Shown piece after piece: positions 1-4,855 of a DNA stretch of 10,404 nt. This DNA is from Solimonas sp964507195 (lineage in GTDB: Bacteria > Pseudomonadota > Gammaproteobacteria > Nevskiales > Nevskiaceae). The stretch lies in NCBI GenBank assembly GCA_964507195.1, contig CAZDPA010000140.1:1-10404 (forward strand), written 5' to 3'. The notes beneath the pieces are model-generated. The model made no database searches and was not told where the DNA came from. It saw nothing but the letters and a program-made list of their open reading frames with translations. The first letter of the stretch is position 1. Every line of letters starts with the position of its first letter. The translations under genes were made by a program, and so were the position numbers.

Positions 1-17
1 AATTCAGGCGTTGGCAA
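1..17 (+). repeat. 3' half of an attC-like cassette site (cut by window start)
   Basis: The first bases read AATTCAGGCGTTGGCA. This matches the right-hand end of an attC site: an L'-like AATTCAG followed by the core GTTGGCA, close to GTTRRRY. In an integron array such an end marks the junction where the next cassette starts, and a small plus-strand gene does begin at once (ATG at 23). The left half of the site lies outside the window, so the hairpin cannot be tested. Confidence 0.5.
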
Positions 18-22
18 AAAAA

Positions 23-391
23 ATGAGCTTCTTCTGCAAACACTGCGGCGTTGAAATCGACGCCCCCTATGAGTGGGGCGGCATGGCTGTTTGCTGTCCG
101 TCGTGTAGTCGGCTTGAGCCTCTGCAATACCGAAATGGCCAACGCATCGCCATATCGGCATCAGGCTATGGCGTGTCGTTCGGTGACTTCGTCCAGCTGC
201 TCAATAGCAAGGAAGCTCATTCATTAATCTGCGCAATGCTCTCTTGTTCCGTCAAGGAGCACGGCAACGCCTTCGTTCTCGTTTCAGAGCGCGGCTCATT
301 CATTTCCAACGAGTATGCTCACCTCACAATTCAGGCACATTCCGTAAACCAGCGTCAGCTCTACAACCTGGCAATGAGTCTCTGGCGGTAG
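23..391 (+). CDS. Small zinc-ribbon-like protein of unknown function (first cassette gene)
   Basis: A 122-residue protein not recognised as a named family. Residues 5-28 hold two cysteine pairs, CKHC (Cys5, Cys8) and CCPSC (Cys25, Cys28), spaced as in a zinc ribbon, so metal binding is likely. The rest (about 35-122) is a mixed-composition domain with no membrane segment or signal peptide. The reading frame is open from TTG at 11, but that codon is part of the attC core, so ATG at 23 is preferred. No clear Shine-Dalgarno sequence precedes it; cassette genes often have very short leaders. The stop at 389-391 is followed five bases later by an attC-like site, as expected for a cassette. It could bind nucleic acid or protein; the sequence does not decide. 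Confidence 0.65.
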   Translation: MSFFCKHCGVEIDAPYEWGGMAVCCPSCSRLEPLQYRNGQRIAISASGYGVSFGDFVQLLNSKEAHSLICAMLSCSVKEHGNAFVLVSERGSFISNEYAHLTIQAHSVNQRQLYNLAMSLWR

Positions 392-395
392 CCAT

Positions 396-474
396 GACCG
401 ACAAGTGCATCCAGTCGACGTATTTACCTCCGCGTCGCTGCGGCAAATCTGTGGCTGATGCAGAGCGGCTGGGC
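396..474 (+). repeat. attC-like cassette recombination site 1 (degenerate cores)
   Basis: The site starts with a degenerate R'' core (GACCGAC, 396-402). The central arm at 412-458 runs from CAGTCGACG to GTGGCTGA and is closely similar to the centres of the sites at 1313 and 3317. It ends with GCTGGGC (468-474), one base from GTTRRRY. ATTTACC and GGCAAAT form most of a mismatched stem. Position directly after a gene and similarity to the two better sites support the call. The poor cores suggest low or lost activity. Confidence 0.55.
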
Positions 475-624
475 GTCACATCGTAGTTGTTGGAGGCAGT
501 GATGAAGAGACAAGCTGACTATGGCCTTTGGGTACGCTAACCCGCGTTATGGTCCTTGCGGAGGTCAGTGCCTCCGGGGACGACGGAAGTCATACTGTCT
601 AGCGCGCAAGAAACGGAAATATCC
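475..624. other. Cassette leader without a gene; possible collapsed attC and small hairpin
   Basis: No convincing gene is seen in these 150 bases before the MAPEG gene. Around 534-553 the sequence TACGCTAACCCGCGTTATGG puts an R''-like CGCTAAC almost back to back with GCGTTATG, as if an attC had lost its centre. About 15 bases downstream GGAGG and CCTCC flank TCAGTG, a short hairpin. Either could be chance. Confidence 0.3.
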
Positions 625-1014
625 ATGCCATCTTTCCAGATCACCATTCTTTTCATCGGTTTGTTCGCGCTCATCCAAATCCCACTCACTGTCATGGTGG
701 GGTTCCGGCGAGTGCAGACCGGCATTCAGTTCTTCGACGGCGGCGACCAAGCTCTGTTGCGGCGCATGCGTGCACATGCCAACTTCACGGAGACTGTGCC
801 CATGGTGCTCATCGCCATGGCTGCGGCGGAGGTATCGTCAAGTCCGCACTGGGCGCTTTGGGCCGGTGGGATCAGTCTTCTGGCCGGGCGGCTGATGCAT
901 GCAGCTATTCTCATCACCAAGGGCTGGGGTCACCCACGCGCCATCGGCATGATTCTCACGTTCATACCCATGGCCGGCTTCGGTGGGTGGTGTGTTTTCC
1001 GGGCGCTGGCGTAG
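625..1014 (+). CDS. MAPEG-family integral membrane protein
   Basis: A 129-residue inner-membrane protein with about four hydrophobic segments (near 5-25, 60-77, 80-98 and 105-127), the size and layout of the MAPEG family (membrane-associated eicosanoid/glutathione metabolism proteins). The family signature is visible at 46-59, RRMRAHANFTETVP, including the Arg, His-Ala-Asn and Glu that line the glutathione site in characterised members. Bacterial MAPEG proteins are mostly uncharacterised; some have glutathione transferase or peroxidase activity, so substrate and role here are unknown. ATG at 625 was chosen because it starts the first transmembrane helix and follows a modest GGAA ribosome-binding sequence; the frame is open upstream to 556. 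The stop is followed within five bases by a good attC-like site, making this a typical one-gene cassette. Confidence 0.88.
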   Translation: MPSFQITILFIGLFALIQIPLTVMVGFRRVQTGIQFFDGGDQALLRRMRAHANFTETVPMVLIAMAAAEVSSSPHWALWAGGISLLAGRLMHAAILITKGWGHPRAIGMILTFIPMAGFGGWCVFRALA

Positions 1015-1018
1015 TGCG

Positions 1019-1088
1019 CGCTAACCGTCAGCTCAGCCGCGTGCCACTCGCTATGCTCGCGGCACGGGGTTGAGCTGGTGCGTTGGAA
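1019..1088 (+). repeat. attC-like cassette recombination site 2
   Basis: This site has the full attC architecture. CGCTAAC (1019-1025) pairs with the terminal GTTGGAA (1082-1088) through the AAC/GTT core. AGCTCA (1030-1035) pairs with TGAGCT (1071-1076), and CGTGCC (1040-1045) with GGCACG (1061-1066), leaving a variable loop of about 15 bases. Its centre differs in sequence from the other sites. It lies between the MAPEG stop codon and the next gene. Confidence 0.75.
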
Positions 1089-1106
1089 TTCATGGGAGTC
1101 TTCACG

Positions 1107-1379
1107 GTGAAAAACGTTCCGGTCGTACTCTTCACCATGGTCACATCTTTGGTGTGCGCAGGCTGCGCCACCGTACGCACCGCCGACGATGCTCATCGGG
1201 GAAGCCCCAAGATATATGGCGGTACGCGGCTCAACGTTGCCGCGCTAACCTCAAACGCCGATGCTTTGGCTAGCTACAAGCACTATGGCGTCGAGGCTCC
1301 TGAGTATCCTGGGTTTGACCTTCCGTCGTATTTGCCTTCGCTTCGCTACGGCAAATCCGTGGCTGAGCTTTGGCGTTAA
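1107..1379 (+). CDS. YceK/YidQ-like small lipoprotein with attC-encoded C-terminus
   Basis: A 90-residue protein from GTG at 1107, preceded by GGGAG eight bases upstream. In-frame starts at 1092 (ATG) and 1083 (TTG, inside the attC core) are less likely. The N-terminus is a hydrophobic signal ending in VCAGC, a lipobox-like cleavage site with Cys instead of the usual Leu at -3. The following CATVRTADD, then IYGGTRLN, then EYPGFDLP resemble the YceK/YidQ family of small outer-membrane-associated lipoproteins. After FDLP, family members normally continue with a hydrophobic stretch. Here the frame instead runs into the attC site at 1313-1381, which encodes the tail SYLPSLRYGKSVAELWR, and the stop TAA lies inside the attC core GTTAAGC. 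The protein is therefore probably a C-terminally shortened variant. The family call is by motif memory and is moderate. Confidence 0.65.
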   Translation: MKNVPVVLFTMVTSLVCAGCATVRTADDAHRGSPKIYGGTRLNVAALTSNADALASYKHYGVEAPEYPGFDLPSYLPSLRYGKSVAELWR

Positions 1380-1381
1380 GC
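1313..1381 (+). repeat. attC-like cassette recombination site 3 (consensus right core)
   Basis: It begins with GTTTGAC (1313-1319), one base from RYYYAAC, and ends with GTTAAGC (1375-1381), an exact GTTRRRY match. The centre contains TTTGCC and GGCAAA arms around TTCGCTTCGCTAC, then GTGGCTGA, nearly identical to sites 1 and 5. From GGCTGA to the right core is eight bases, the same as in site 5. It overlaps the 3' end of the lipoprotein gene and supplies its stop codon. Confidence 0.75.
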
Positions 1382-1391
1382 GCGAGAAAGC

Positions 1392-1868
1392 ATGAACCAG
1401 AGCCCCGAGCTGTTGCGACGGCTGCTACGCGCCAAGGATCGGATGGATGGAGCGTCCCATGAGGAGTGGCCCACCCAGAGGCTGGCGCAAGTGAGCGCTG
1501 TGTCACCCGCACACTTCGCACGCTCGTTCAAGGAGGCGTTCGGCGTACCTCCACACCGTTATCTGCTCACGCGCCGTATCGAGCGAGCCGTTGCGCTCCT
1601 GCGCGATACCGATTTGCCAATTACAGAGGTCGCGTTCCAGACCGGTTGGAAGAGCCTTGGTACATTTGGGCGCATCTTCCGCGACATCACCGGTGAGAAC
1701 CCGCGGAGTCTCCGGACGCGCGAGCAGTTGGCGCCGCATGGGCGGAACCACGTGCCGGAATGCATCGTGCGCGCCGCCCACCGCCCAGACCTCAAGATCG
1801 CAGTTTCGGAGAAGCGACGGAAAAAGGCAGTTGAGAGAATGGACCTCCAATCAACGGAGGGTATATGA
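1392..1868 (+). CDS. AraC-family transcriptional regulator, DNA-binding domain only
   Basis: A 158-residue protein made almost entirely of the AraC/XylS double helix-turn-helix domain (about residues 9-108). The first HTH lies near 29-50 (RLAQVSAVSPAHFARSFKEAFG). The second, near 78-100, carries the conserved pattern GWKSLGTFGRIFRDITGENP. The usual N-terminal effector-binding domain is absent; a basic tail (about 109-158, with EKRRKK) follows the DNA-binding part. Such short AraC proteins are often encoded next to VOC-fold genes, as here: its stop overlaps the start of the VOC gene by four bases (ATGA, 1865-1868). It therefore probably controls its own operon, an inference. The gene starts 11 bases after the attC core at 1375-1381, which makes it the first gene of a multi-gene cassette. 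The ribosome-binding site is weak. Confidence 0.88.
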   Translation: MNQSPELLRRLLRAKDRMDGASHEEWPTQRLAQVSAVSPAHFARSFKEAFGVPPHRYLLTRRIERAVALLRDTDLPITEVAFQTGWKSLGTFGRIFRDITGENPRSLRTREQLAPHGRNHVPECIVRAAHRPDLKIAVSEKRRKKAVERMDLQSTEGI

Positions 1869-2296
1869 CTCAAGGCATAGATGTGGTCGGCCTGTACGTA
1901 CGGGATCAGGACGAAGCGCTGGCGTTCTACGTCGAGAAGCTGGGATTTCGCGTCCACGCAGACGTTCGCAACGGTGATTACCGCTGGCTCACGGTGCAGC
2001 ACCCGGAGCAGCCCTCATTTCAGCTCGGCTTGTTCAAGCCGGGCCCGCCGGTACATGACACGGCGACTGCGCAGACACTGTGCGAGGTCGTGGCAAAGGG
2101 TGCCATGCCGCCGCTGGTGCTCGTGGTGAACAACTGCCGTGCTGCCTACGAACGGCTGTGCGCACTGGGCGTGGAGTTCACGCAGGAGCCTGTTGATCGC
2201 TACGGCGCCGTGGATGCGGGCTTTCGCGATCCGTCCGGCAATGGGTGGAAAATGATCGAAGCCAGGGTAAAGCCACAATCGCAGAGGTCGCAATGA
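1865..2296 (+). CDS. VOC/glyoxalase-bleomycin-resistance fold protein
   Basis: A 143-residue single-chain VOC protein with the usual paired beta-alpha-beta-beta-beta modules. The first starts VVGLYVRDQDEALAFYVEKLGF (residues 7-28). The second covers about 66-134 and ends FRDPSGNGWKMIEA. The family includes glyoxalase I, extradiol dioxygenases and drug-binding resistance proteins. The positions where metal-binding members carry His (VHL) and Glu (WELIE) appear to be Gly9 and Lys here, so a metal-free, ligand-binding or resistance role is more likely than glyoxalase chemistry; this rests on alignment by eye. GGAGG at 1856-1860 gives a strong ribosome-binding site. The four-base overlaps with the AraC gene before it and the membrane-protein gene after it indicate one translationally coupled operon. 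Confidence 0.85.
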   Translation: MTQGIDVVGLYVRDQDEALAFYVEKLGFRVHADVRNGDYRWLTVQHPEQPSFQLGLFKPGPPVHDTATAQTLCEVVAKGAMPPLVLVVNNCRAAYERLCALGVEFTQEPVDRYGAVDAGFRDPSGNGWKMIEARVKPQSQRSQ

Positions 2297-2514
2297 ACTG
2301 GAGCCTTTGGATTCGACAGAGCCACCGCTGGCTGTCAATCGTTTTTACGCTGACCGTCGTCGCAAACTTCGTGTTCAGGGCGGCCGCATCAGGTGAGCCT
2401 CCGCCGTGGCTGACTTACTCACCGCTGCCCCCGCTCTTTCTTCAGTTGTTTTCCGGCCTGTACCTGTTCGCGCTTCCGTATACCACCAGGTGGCTCGGCA
2501 GGGCACGCGCCTAA
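2293..2514 (+). CDS. Small two-helix inner-membrane protein, third gene of the AraC-VOC operon
   Basis: A 73-residue protein with two hydrophobic segments, near 12-31 (RWLSIVFTLTVVANFVFRAA) and 44-64 (around PLFLQLFSGLYLFALPY), joined by a short proline-rich loop. It has a basic C-terminus (RWLGRARA). It is not recognised as a named family. ATG at 2293 overlaps the VOC stop by four bases (ATGA), so it is the third coupled gene of the unit, and it is preferred over the upstream in-frame start at 2245 that lies inside the VOC gene. Its stop TAA is part of the next attC-like site. A role tied to the VOC protein, such as export or membrane protection, is only a guess from position. Confidence 0.75.
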   Translation: MNWSLWIRQSHRWLSIVFTLTVVANFVFRAAASGEPPPWLTYSPLPPLFLQLFSGLYLFALPYTTRWLGRARA

Positions 2515-2558
2515 TCAGTCAATGCAGCGGCCGGCGCCGCTGATTTCCAGCGTCAGAT
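2509..2558 (+). repeat. Short attC-like site 4 (degenerate)
   Basis: GCCTAAT (2509-2515) resembles R'' and GTCAGAT (2552-2558) resembles GTTRRRY with one base changed. Between them CAGCGGC (2525-2531) and GCCGCTG (2536-2542) form a perfect seven-base stem with a four-base loop. It sits exactly between two genes, as an attC would, but is short and has weak cores. A transcription terminator is an alternative, though no T-run follows. Confidence 0.45.
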
Positions 2559-2574
2559 GCCACAGGAGATTAAC

Positions 2575-3030
2575 GTGAGATCTGGAGTTTTCGTATTCCT
2601 GATTGTTCTAGGCCAGCTCTGTCTACCGGTGGATGCGCACGCGCAAGCCGGGGAATCGAAAGCGGAGGCAGAGAAGTACATTATCGAAAGCTCTCGAGAC
2701 TGGGCGGAATCCGTCGTTACTGGCGACATGTCAAAACGCAGGATCTACTTTGCTGATGACTTCATCGGCACAGACAAGAAGGGCCGCAGATACAGTAAAG
2801 CCGACATTACACGCGAGACTGGGCCAGCTAAGTACACCATCTCAAACGAGCTGGAGTCTGTCCAAGTGCGCTTCTTTGGCAATACTGCGATAGCGCATGG
2901 AAGCGAGAGATGGGAGAAGAAGGATGGATCGAAAGGTCGCTGGGTTTGGACCGACGTCTGGGTGCTGCGCAATGGCTCATGGCAGATCGTCGCGGCTCAG
3001 GACGCCGAAGCGCCCATCGATGACAAGTGA
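2575..3030 (+). CDS. Secreted SnoaL/DUF4440 (NTF2-fold) protein
   Basis: A 151-residue protein from GTG at 2575, chosen because AGGAG (2564-2568) lies six bases upstream and the signal peptide then starts properly. The in-frame ATG at 2557 overlaps the attC-like core and has no such site. Residues 1-23 are a signal peptide (VFVFLIVLGQLCLPVDAHA), so the product is probably periplasmic. Residues about 30-145 look like the NTF2-like DUF4440/SnoaL fold: an N-terminal helix with AEKYIIESSRDWAESVV, then FADDFIGTDKKGRRYSK, then the strands VRFFGNTAIAHGSERW and the ending WVWTDVWVLRNGSWQIVAAQD. Family members are mostly small ligand-binding proteins or enzymes of unknown specificity. No recognisable intact attC follows the stop at 3030, only an attC-like left fragment (CTAATCAG). 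Confidence 0.82.
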   Translation: MRSGVFVFLIVLGQLCLPVDAHAQAGESKAEAEKYIIESSRDWAESVVTGDMSKRRIYFADDFIGTDKKGRRYSKADITRETGPAKYTISNELESVQVRFFGNTAIAHGSERWEKKDGSKGRWVWTDVWVLRNGSWQIVAAQDAEAPIDDK

Positions 3031-3092
3031 ACTAATCAGCCAGGCGCTCAAGCCTACACCTACGCCTTTGGCGGGGCCGCGACGCGCACGCT

Positions 3093-3299
3093 GTGATTGA
3101 TGAGGCGAAAGCCGCCGGTGTTTACGTCTTCGGCGGCGGAATCGACGAAGACGCACCGCCCGTGCTCGTCTCTGCTGACGGCACGGTTGCAATGGGCGGC
3201 TATCCTTGGGCGCCCACGCTCGATGGCGGCTTCACTGTGTTGGAACTGCCTTCGCGCGACGAGGCCATCGCGTGGGCGGCGCGTATCGCCAAGGCCTGA
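3093..3299 (+). CDS. YCII-like protein, probably 5'-truncated and frameshifted
   Basis: A 68-residue frame from GTG at 3093. It matches the later part of YCII-related/DGPF-type small proteins: AKAAGVYVFGGGIDEDAPPV, then DGTVAMGGYPWAPTLDGGF, then LELPSRDEAIAWAARIAKA. The first strand expected for this family is missing from the frame. A plausible first strand, AYTYAFGG, is encoded at 3052-3075 in another frame that stops at 3094-3096. This suggests an indel near 3076-3081 and loss of the true start, since no ATG precedes it. There is no good ribosome-binding site. The gene is followed after 17 bases by an attC-like site, as a cassette gene would be. The residual fragment may be expressed but is probably a relic. 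Confidence 0.55.
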   Translation: MIDEAKAAGVYVFGGGIDEDAPPVLVSADGTVAMGGYPWAPTLDGGFTVLELPSRDEAIAWAARIAKA

Positions 3300-3316
3300 A
3301 TGGCGCGGCAAGTGCG

Positions 3317-3392
3317 GCCTAACAATTCTGCAGCCGACGTATTTGCCTTCGCTCCGCTACGGCAAGTCCGCGGCTGAGTTTGAACGATGGGT
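3317..3392 (+). repeat. attC-like cassette recombination site 5
   Basis: It opens with GCCTAACAATTC (the first seven bases are an exact RYYYAAC core), typical of xanthomonad-type attC sites. CAGCCGAC (3331-3338) pairs imperfectly with GTCCGCGGCTG, and TTGCC pairs with GGCAA. The right core is GATGGGT (3386-3392), differing from GTTRRRY by one base. The centre is nearly the same as in sites 1 and 3. It follows the YCII-like gene. Confidence 0.72.
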
Positions 3393-3535
3393 GTCGATGC
3401 AGTAGCGGAGGCGTCATGAAAGAGCAAGTCGAACGACGCACCGTTTCTCTCTGAATATCCGGACCTCGTAGTTATCTATACTTCCGCTAGGACGCATAGC
3501 CTGCCCCTCAGCCCCCAGCGAGCCGTGTCAACCCC
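3393..3535. other. Leader region with a 12-codon reading frame, between site 5 and the pth2 gene
   Basis: No full gene is seen. A well-placed GGAGG (3407-3411) precedes ATG 3416, but the frame encodes only MKEQVERRTVSL and stops at 3454. This could be a leader peptide or the beginning of a lost cassette gene. TATACT at 3477-3482 resembles a -10 box, but no good -35 lies 17 bases upstream. Nothing else is visible. Confidence 0.3.
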
Positions 3536-3888
3536 GTGTCTACCCAAGAACTCAAGCAAGTCATCGTTGTCAACACTGCGCTTAGCCTGCCCAAAGGCAA
3601 ACTGGCCGCGCAAGTCGCCCATGCTGCCGTAGCCGCGTTCCTGGAAGCAGCGCCGAAAGCGAAGTCGACATGGCTCTCGCGGGCATGCCAAAGGTCGTGC
3701 TCAAGGTTGCCGATGAAGCAGCGCTGCAAGCGCTTCAGGCCAAAGCACAATCCGCCGGCATGCCGGTGGCGCTCATCCAGGATGCAGGCAGAACCGTTGT
3801 GGCTGCAGGCACGCTCACGTGCGTAGGCATTGGCCCTGCAACTGCCGCCCAGCTTGAGCCGCTGACCGGCGAACTAAGGCTCTTGTAG
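3536..3888 (+). pseudogene. Peptidyl-tRNA hydrolase 2 (Pth2) gene interrupted by a frameshift
   Basis: Two overlapping frames together give one complete Pth2 domain of about 117 residues. The first (from GTG 3536) carries ELKQVIVVNTALSLPKGKLA then AQVAHAAVAAFLEAAPKAKS and TWL, including the KGKLAAQVAHAA motif with the family's conserved Lys, Gln and His. The second (to 3888) continues AGMPKVVLKVADEAALQALQ and ends DAGRT, GTLTCVGIGPA and a GELRLL terminus typical of Pth2. The frame changes between about 3676 and 3682 (after TGGCTC, before GCGGGCATG), equal to one lost or two gained bases. Without correction the first frame runs out of homology and stops at 3826. Pth2 recycles peptidyl-tRNA in archaea, eukaryotes and some bacteria; here it would be accessory to the usual bacterial Pth. 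It could be a true pseudogene, a sequencing error, or, less likely, programmed frameshifting. Confidence 0.75.
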
Positions 3889-4096
3889 GCGCGGCAGCGG
3901 TCAAGGCATCAGAATGCGCCCTGACGCTTCCATCAAGAGGGACGTCAGAGGGCGATCGCCCCTGGCCAGACCTCACGTCAAAGCTTGGGCAGCAACTTCA
4001 TGAGCGTGCCCCCTCTGTTTCAGCGCTCATCGAGAAGTGGTTTACCTCCACAGCGGCAGCGGTTATCGGCCCAACAATCAATCACTCGGAGTTCAT
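3889..4096. other. Intergenic region with hairpin, 12-bp palindrome and an isolated attC-like left core
   Basis: No gene is seen. CGCCCTGACG (3917-3926) and CGTCAGAGGGCG (3943-3954) form a ten-pair stem with a two-base bulge. The perfect palindrome GGGCGATCGCCC (3950-3961) overlaps its right arm, so the two folds exclude each other. There is no T-run, so an intrinsic terminator is uncertain. GCCCAACAATC (4069-4079) matches the left end of an attC site (RYYYAAC core) but no right half follows; the next gene begins at once. This may mark the edge of the cassette region. Confidence 0.4.
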
Positions 4097-4549
4097 ATGG
4101 AACCTGCACTCAAACTGGCACTGGTTTCCTGTGGCATGTTCTTCCTCACCGGCCTGCTGACCGGTGTCTGGAAGTATGTCTGCATTGCACGGAGCCCCAA
4201 TGCGCAGGCGCCGGTCTATGTGGACGTGTGCCACCGCGCGGCGCTGATGTACAGCTTCGCCTGCCTGGTGCTGGCCAAGTTCGTGGAACTTTCGGTCTGG
4301 TCTCCAGCGGTTGATTTCTGGGCCACGCTCATGCCGATCGTGTTCTTTGCGGATGCGGTGTTCATGTATGCCGTGCACGGCTGGCTGCGTGACACCGACA
4401 ACCAGCTGCGGGAGCCGCATGTGCTCGGCCGCTCCACACTGCCGAAGGGGCTGGTGAGAGCTTCGATGTGGTTGCTGGTTGTCGCCGAGATTGGCGGGTT
4501 CGCCGTGCTGCTGGCGGGAGCGATGAAGGGCCTGTTTGCGCCGGCTTGA
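4097..4549 (+). CDS. Four-helix inner-membrane protein of unknown function
   Basis: A 150-residue protein with four predicted transmembrane segments, near residues 5-25, 48-68, 77-97 and 122-144. ATG at 4097 was chosen over the open upstream frame because GGAG (4088-4091) lies five bases before it and the first helix begins at residue 5. The segment APVYVDVCHRAALMYSFACLVLAKF (39-63) has a His and Arg at the start of helix 2 and looks like a conserved motif of an unnamed family. No catalytic signature is seen. The gene is on the same strand as the cassette genes, but no good attC follows it. It may be the last cassette or an ordinary chromosomal gene. An imperfect hairpin begins at its stop codon. 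Confidence 0.78.
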   Translation: MEPALKLALVSCGMFFLTGLLTGVWKYVCIARSPNAQAPVYVDVCHRAALMYSFACLVLAKFVELSVWSPAVDFWATLMPIVFFADAVFMYAVHGWLRDTDNQLREPHVLGRSTLPKGLVRASMWLLVVAEIGGFAVLLAGAMKGLFAPA

Positions 4550-4578
4550 CGATGGTGCGCGTGAAAGCGCGTATCGTC
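4548..4578 (+). terminator. Imperfect hairpin at the stop of the four-helix membrane protein gene
   Basis: GACGAT (4548-4553) pairs with ATCGTC (4573-4578), and the inner GCGC segments pair around GTGAAA, with a small internal loop between. It overlaps the stop codon and could end transcription. The following TGGTTGTGTTTGG is only mildly T-rich, so an intrinsic terminator is possible, not certain. Confidence 0.4.
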
Positions 4579-4617
4579 TGGTTGTGTTTGGCGTCACGTA
4601 GCAAGAGGGGCTCGACA

Positions 4618-4692
4618 GTGAAAGTCTCGATGCAGGCTGAGTTTGAGGTGAGCGGGCCGGTCGAGGATGTGTTCGATTCGGGGAACCTCTGA
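4618..4692 (+). pseudogene. Start of a gene cut off by the MITE-like element
   Basis: A frame from GTG 4618 encodes about 24 residues, beginning MKVSMQAEFEVSGPVEDVFD, then runs into the terminal repeat of the element, whose bases give the last codons and the stop (CTC TGA). The EFEVSGPVEDVFD stretch loosely resembles the first strand and helix of SRPBCC/START-fold proteins, but that is too short to call. No continuation of the protein was found beyond 4855. It is either a gene fragment disrupted by insertion or a chance frame. Confidence 0.35.
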
Positions 4693-4855
4693 ATAAGTCG
4701 TCATTCCCGCGTACGCAGGGTGATGCTCGCATCGAACATCAGAAGGACGACCCGAAGGGCGAGCGTAGCGAGTAATCCAGAGCGGAGAGCGCTGCAGTGT
4801 ATTCCCTGGATTCCCGCTTTCGCGGGAATGACGGATCGAATTATTCAGAGGTTCC
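4682..4855. mobile_element. 174-bp MITE-like element with nested inverted repeats
   Basis: The ends are perfect 15-base terminal inverted repeats: GGAACCTCTGAATAA (4682-4696) and TTATTCAGAGGTTCC (4841-4855). A second perfect 13-base pair lies inside: CGTCATTCCCGCG (4699-4711) and CGCGGGAATGACG (4821-4833). The latter is the widespread repeat that reads 'HSRESGNPG' when translated on the minus strand. There is no transposase, so any movement would need one in trans. No target-site duplication is obvious (left flank GATTCGG, right flank TTAGCGA), which may mean an old insertion or a rearranged flank. The transposase family was not assigned. Confidence 0.75.

Noticed and set aside
412..3377. The three related repeats as a CRISPR array
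   Set aside because: The copies are 900 to 2,000 bases apart, separated by genes, and are mismatched palindromes with attC-type cores, not short regular repeats with spacers.
4082..4732. A 216-codon minus-strand open frame opposite the four-helix membrane protein
   Set aside because: The plus-strand gene has a good ribosome-binding site and four clean hydrophobic helices; the minus frame runs through the hairpin and into the repeat element and looks low-complexity.
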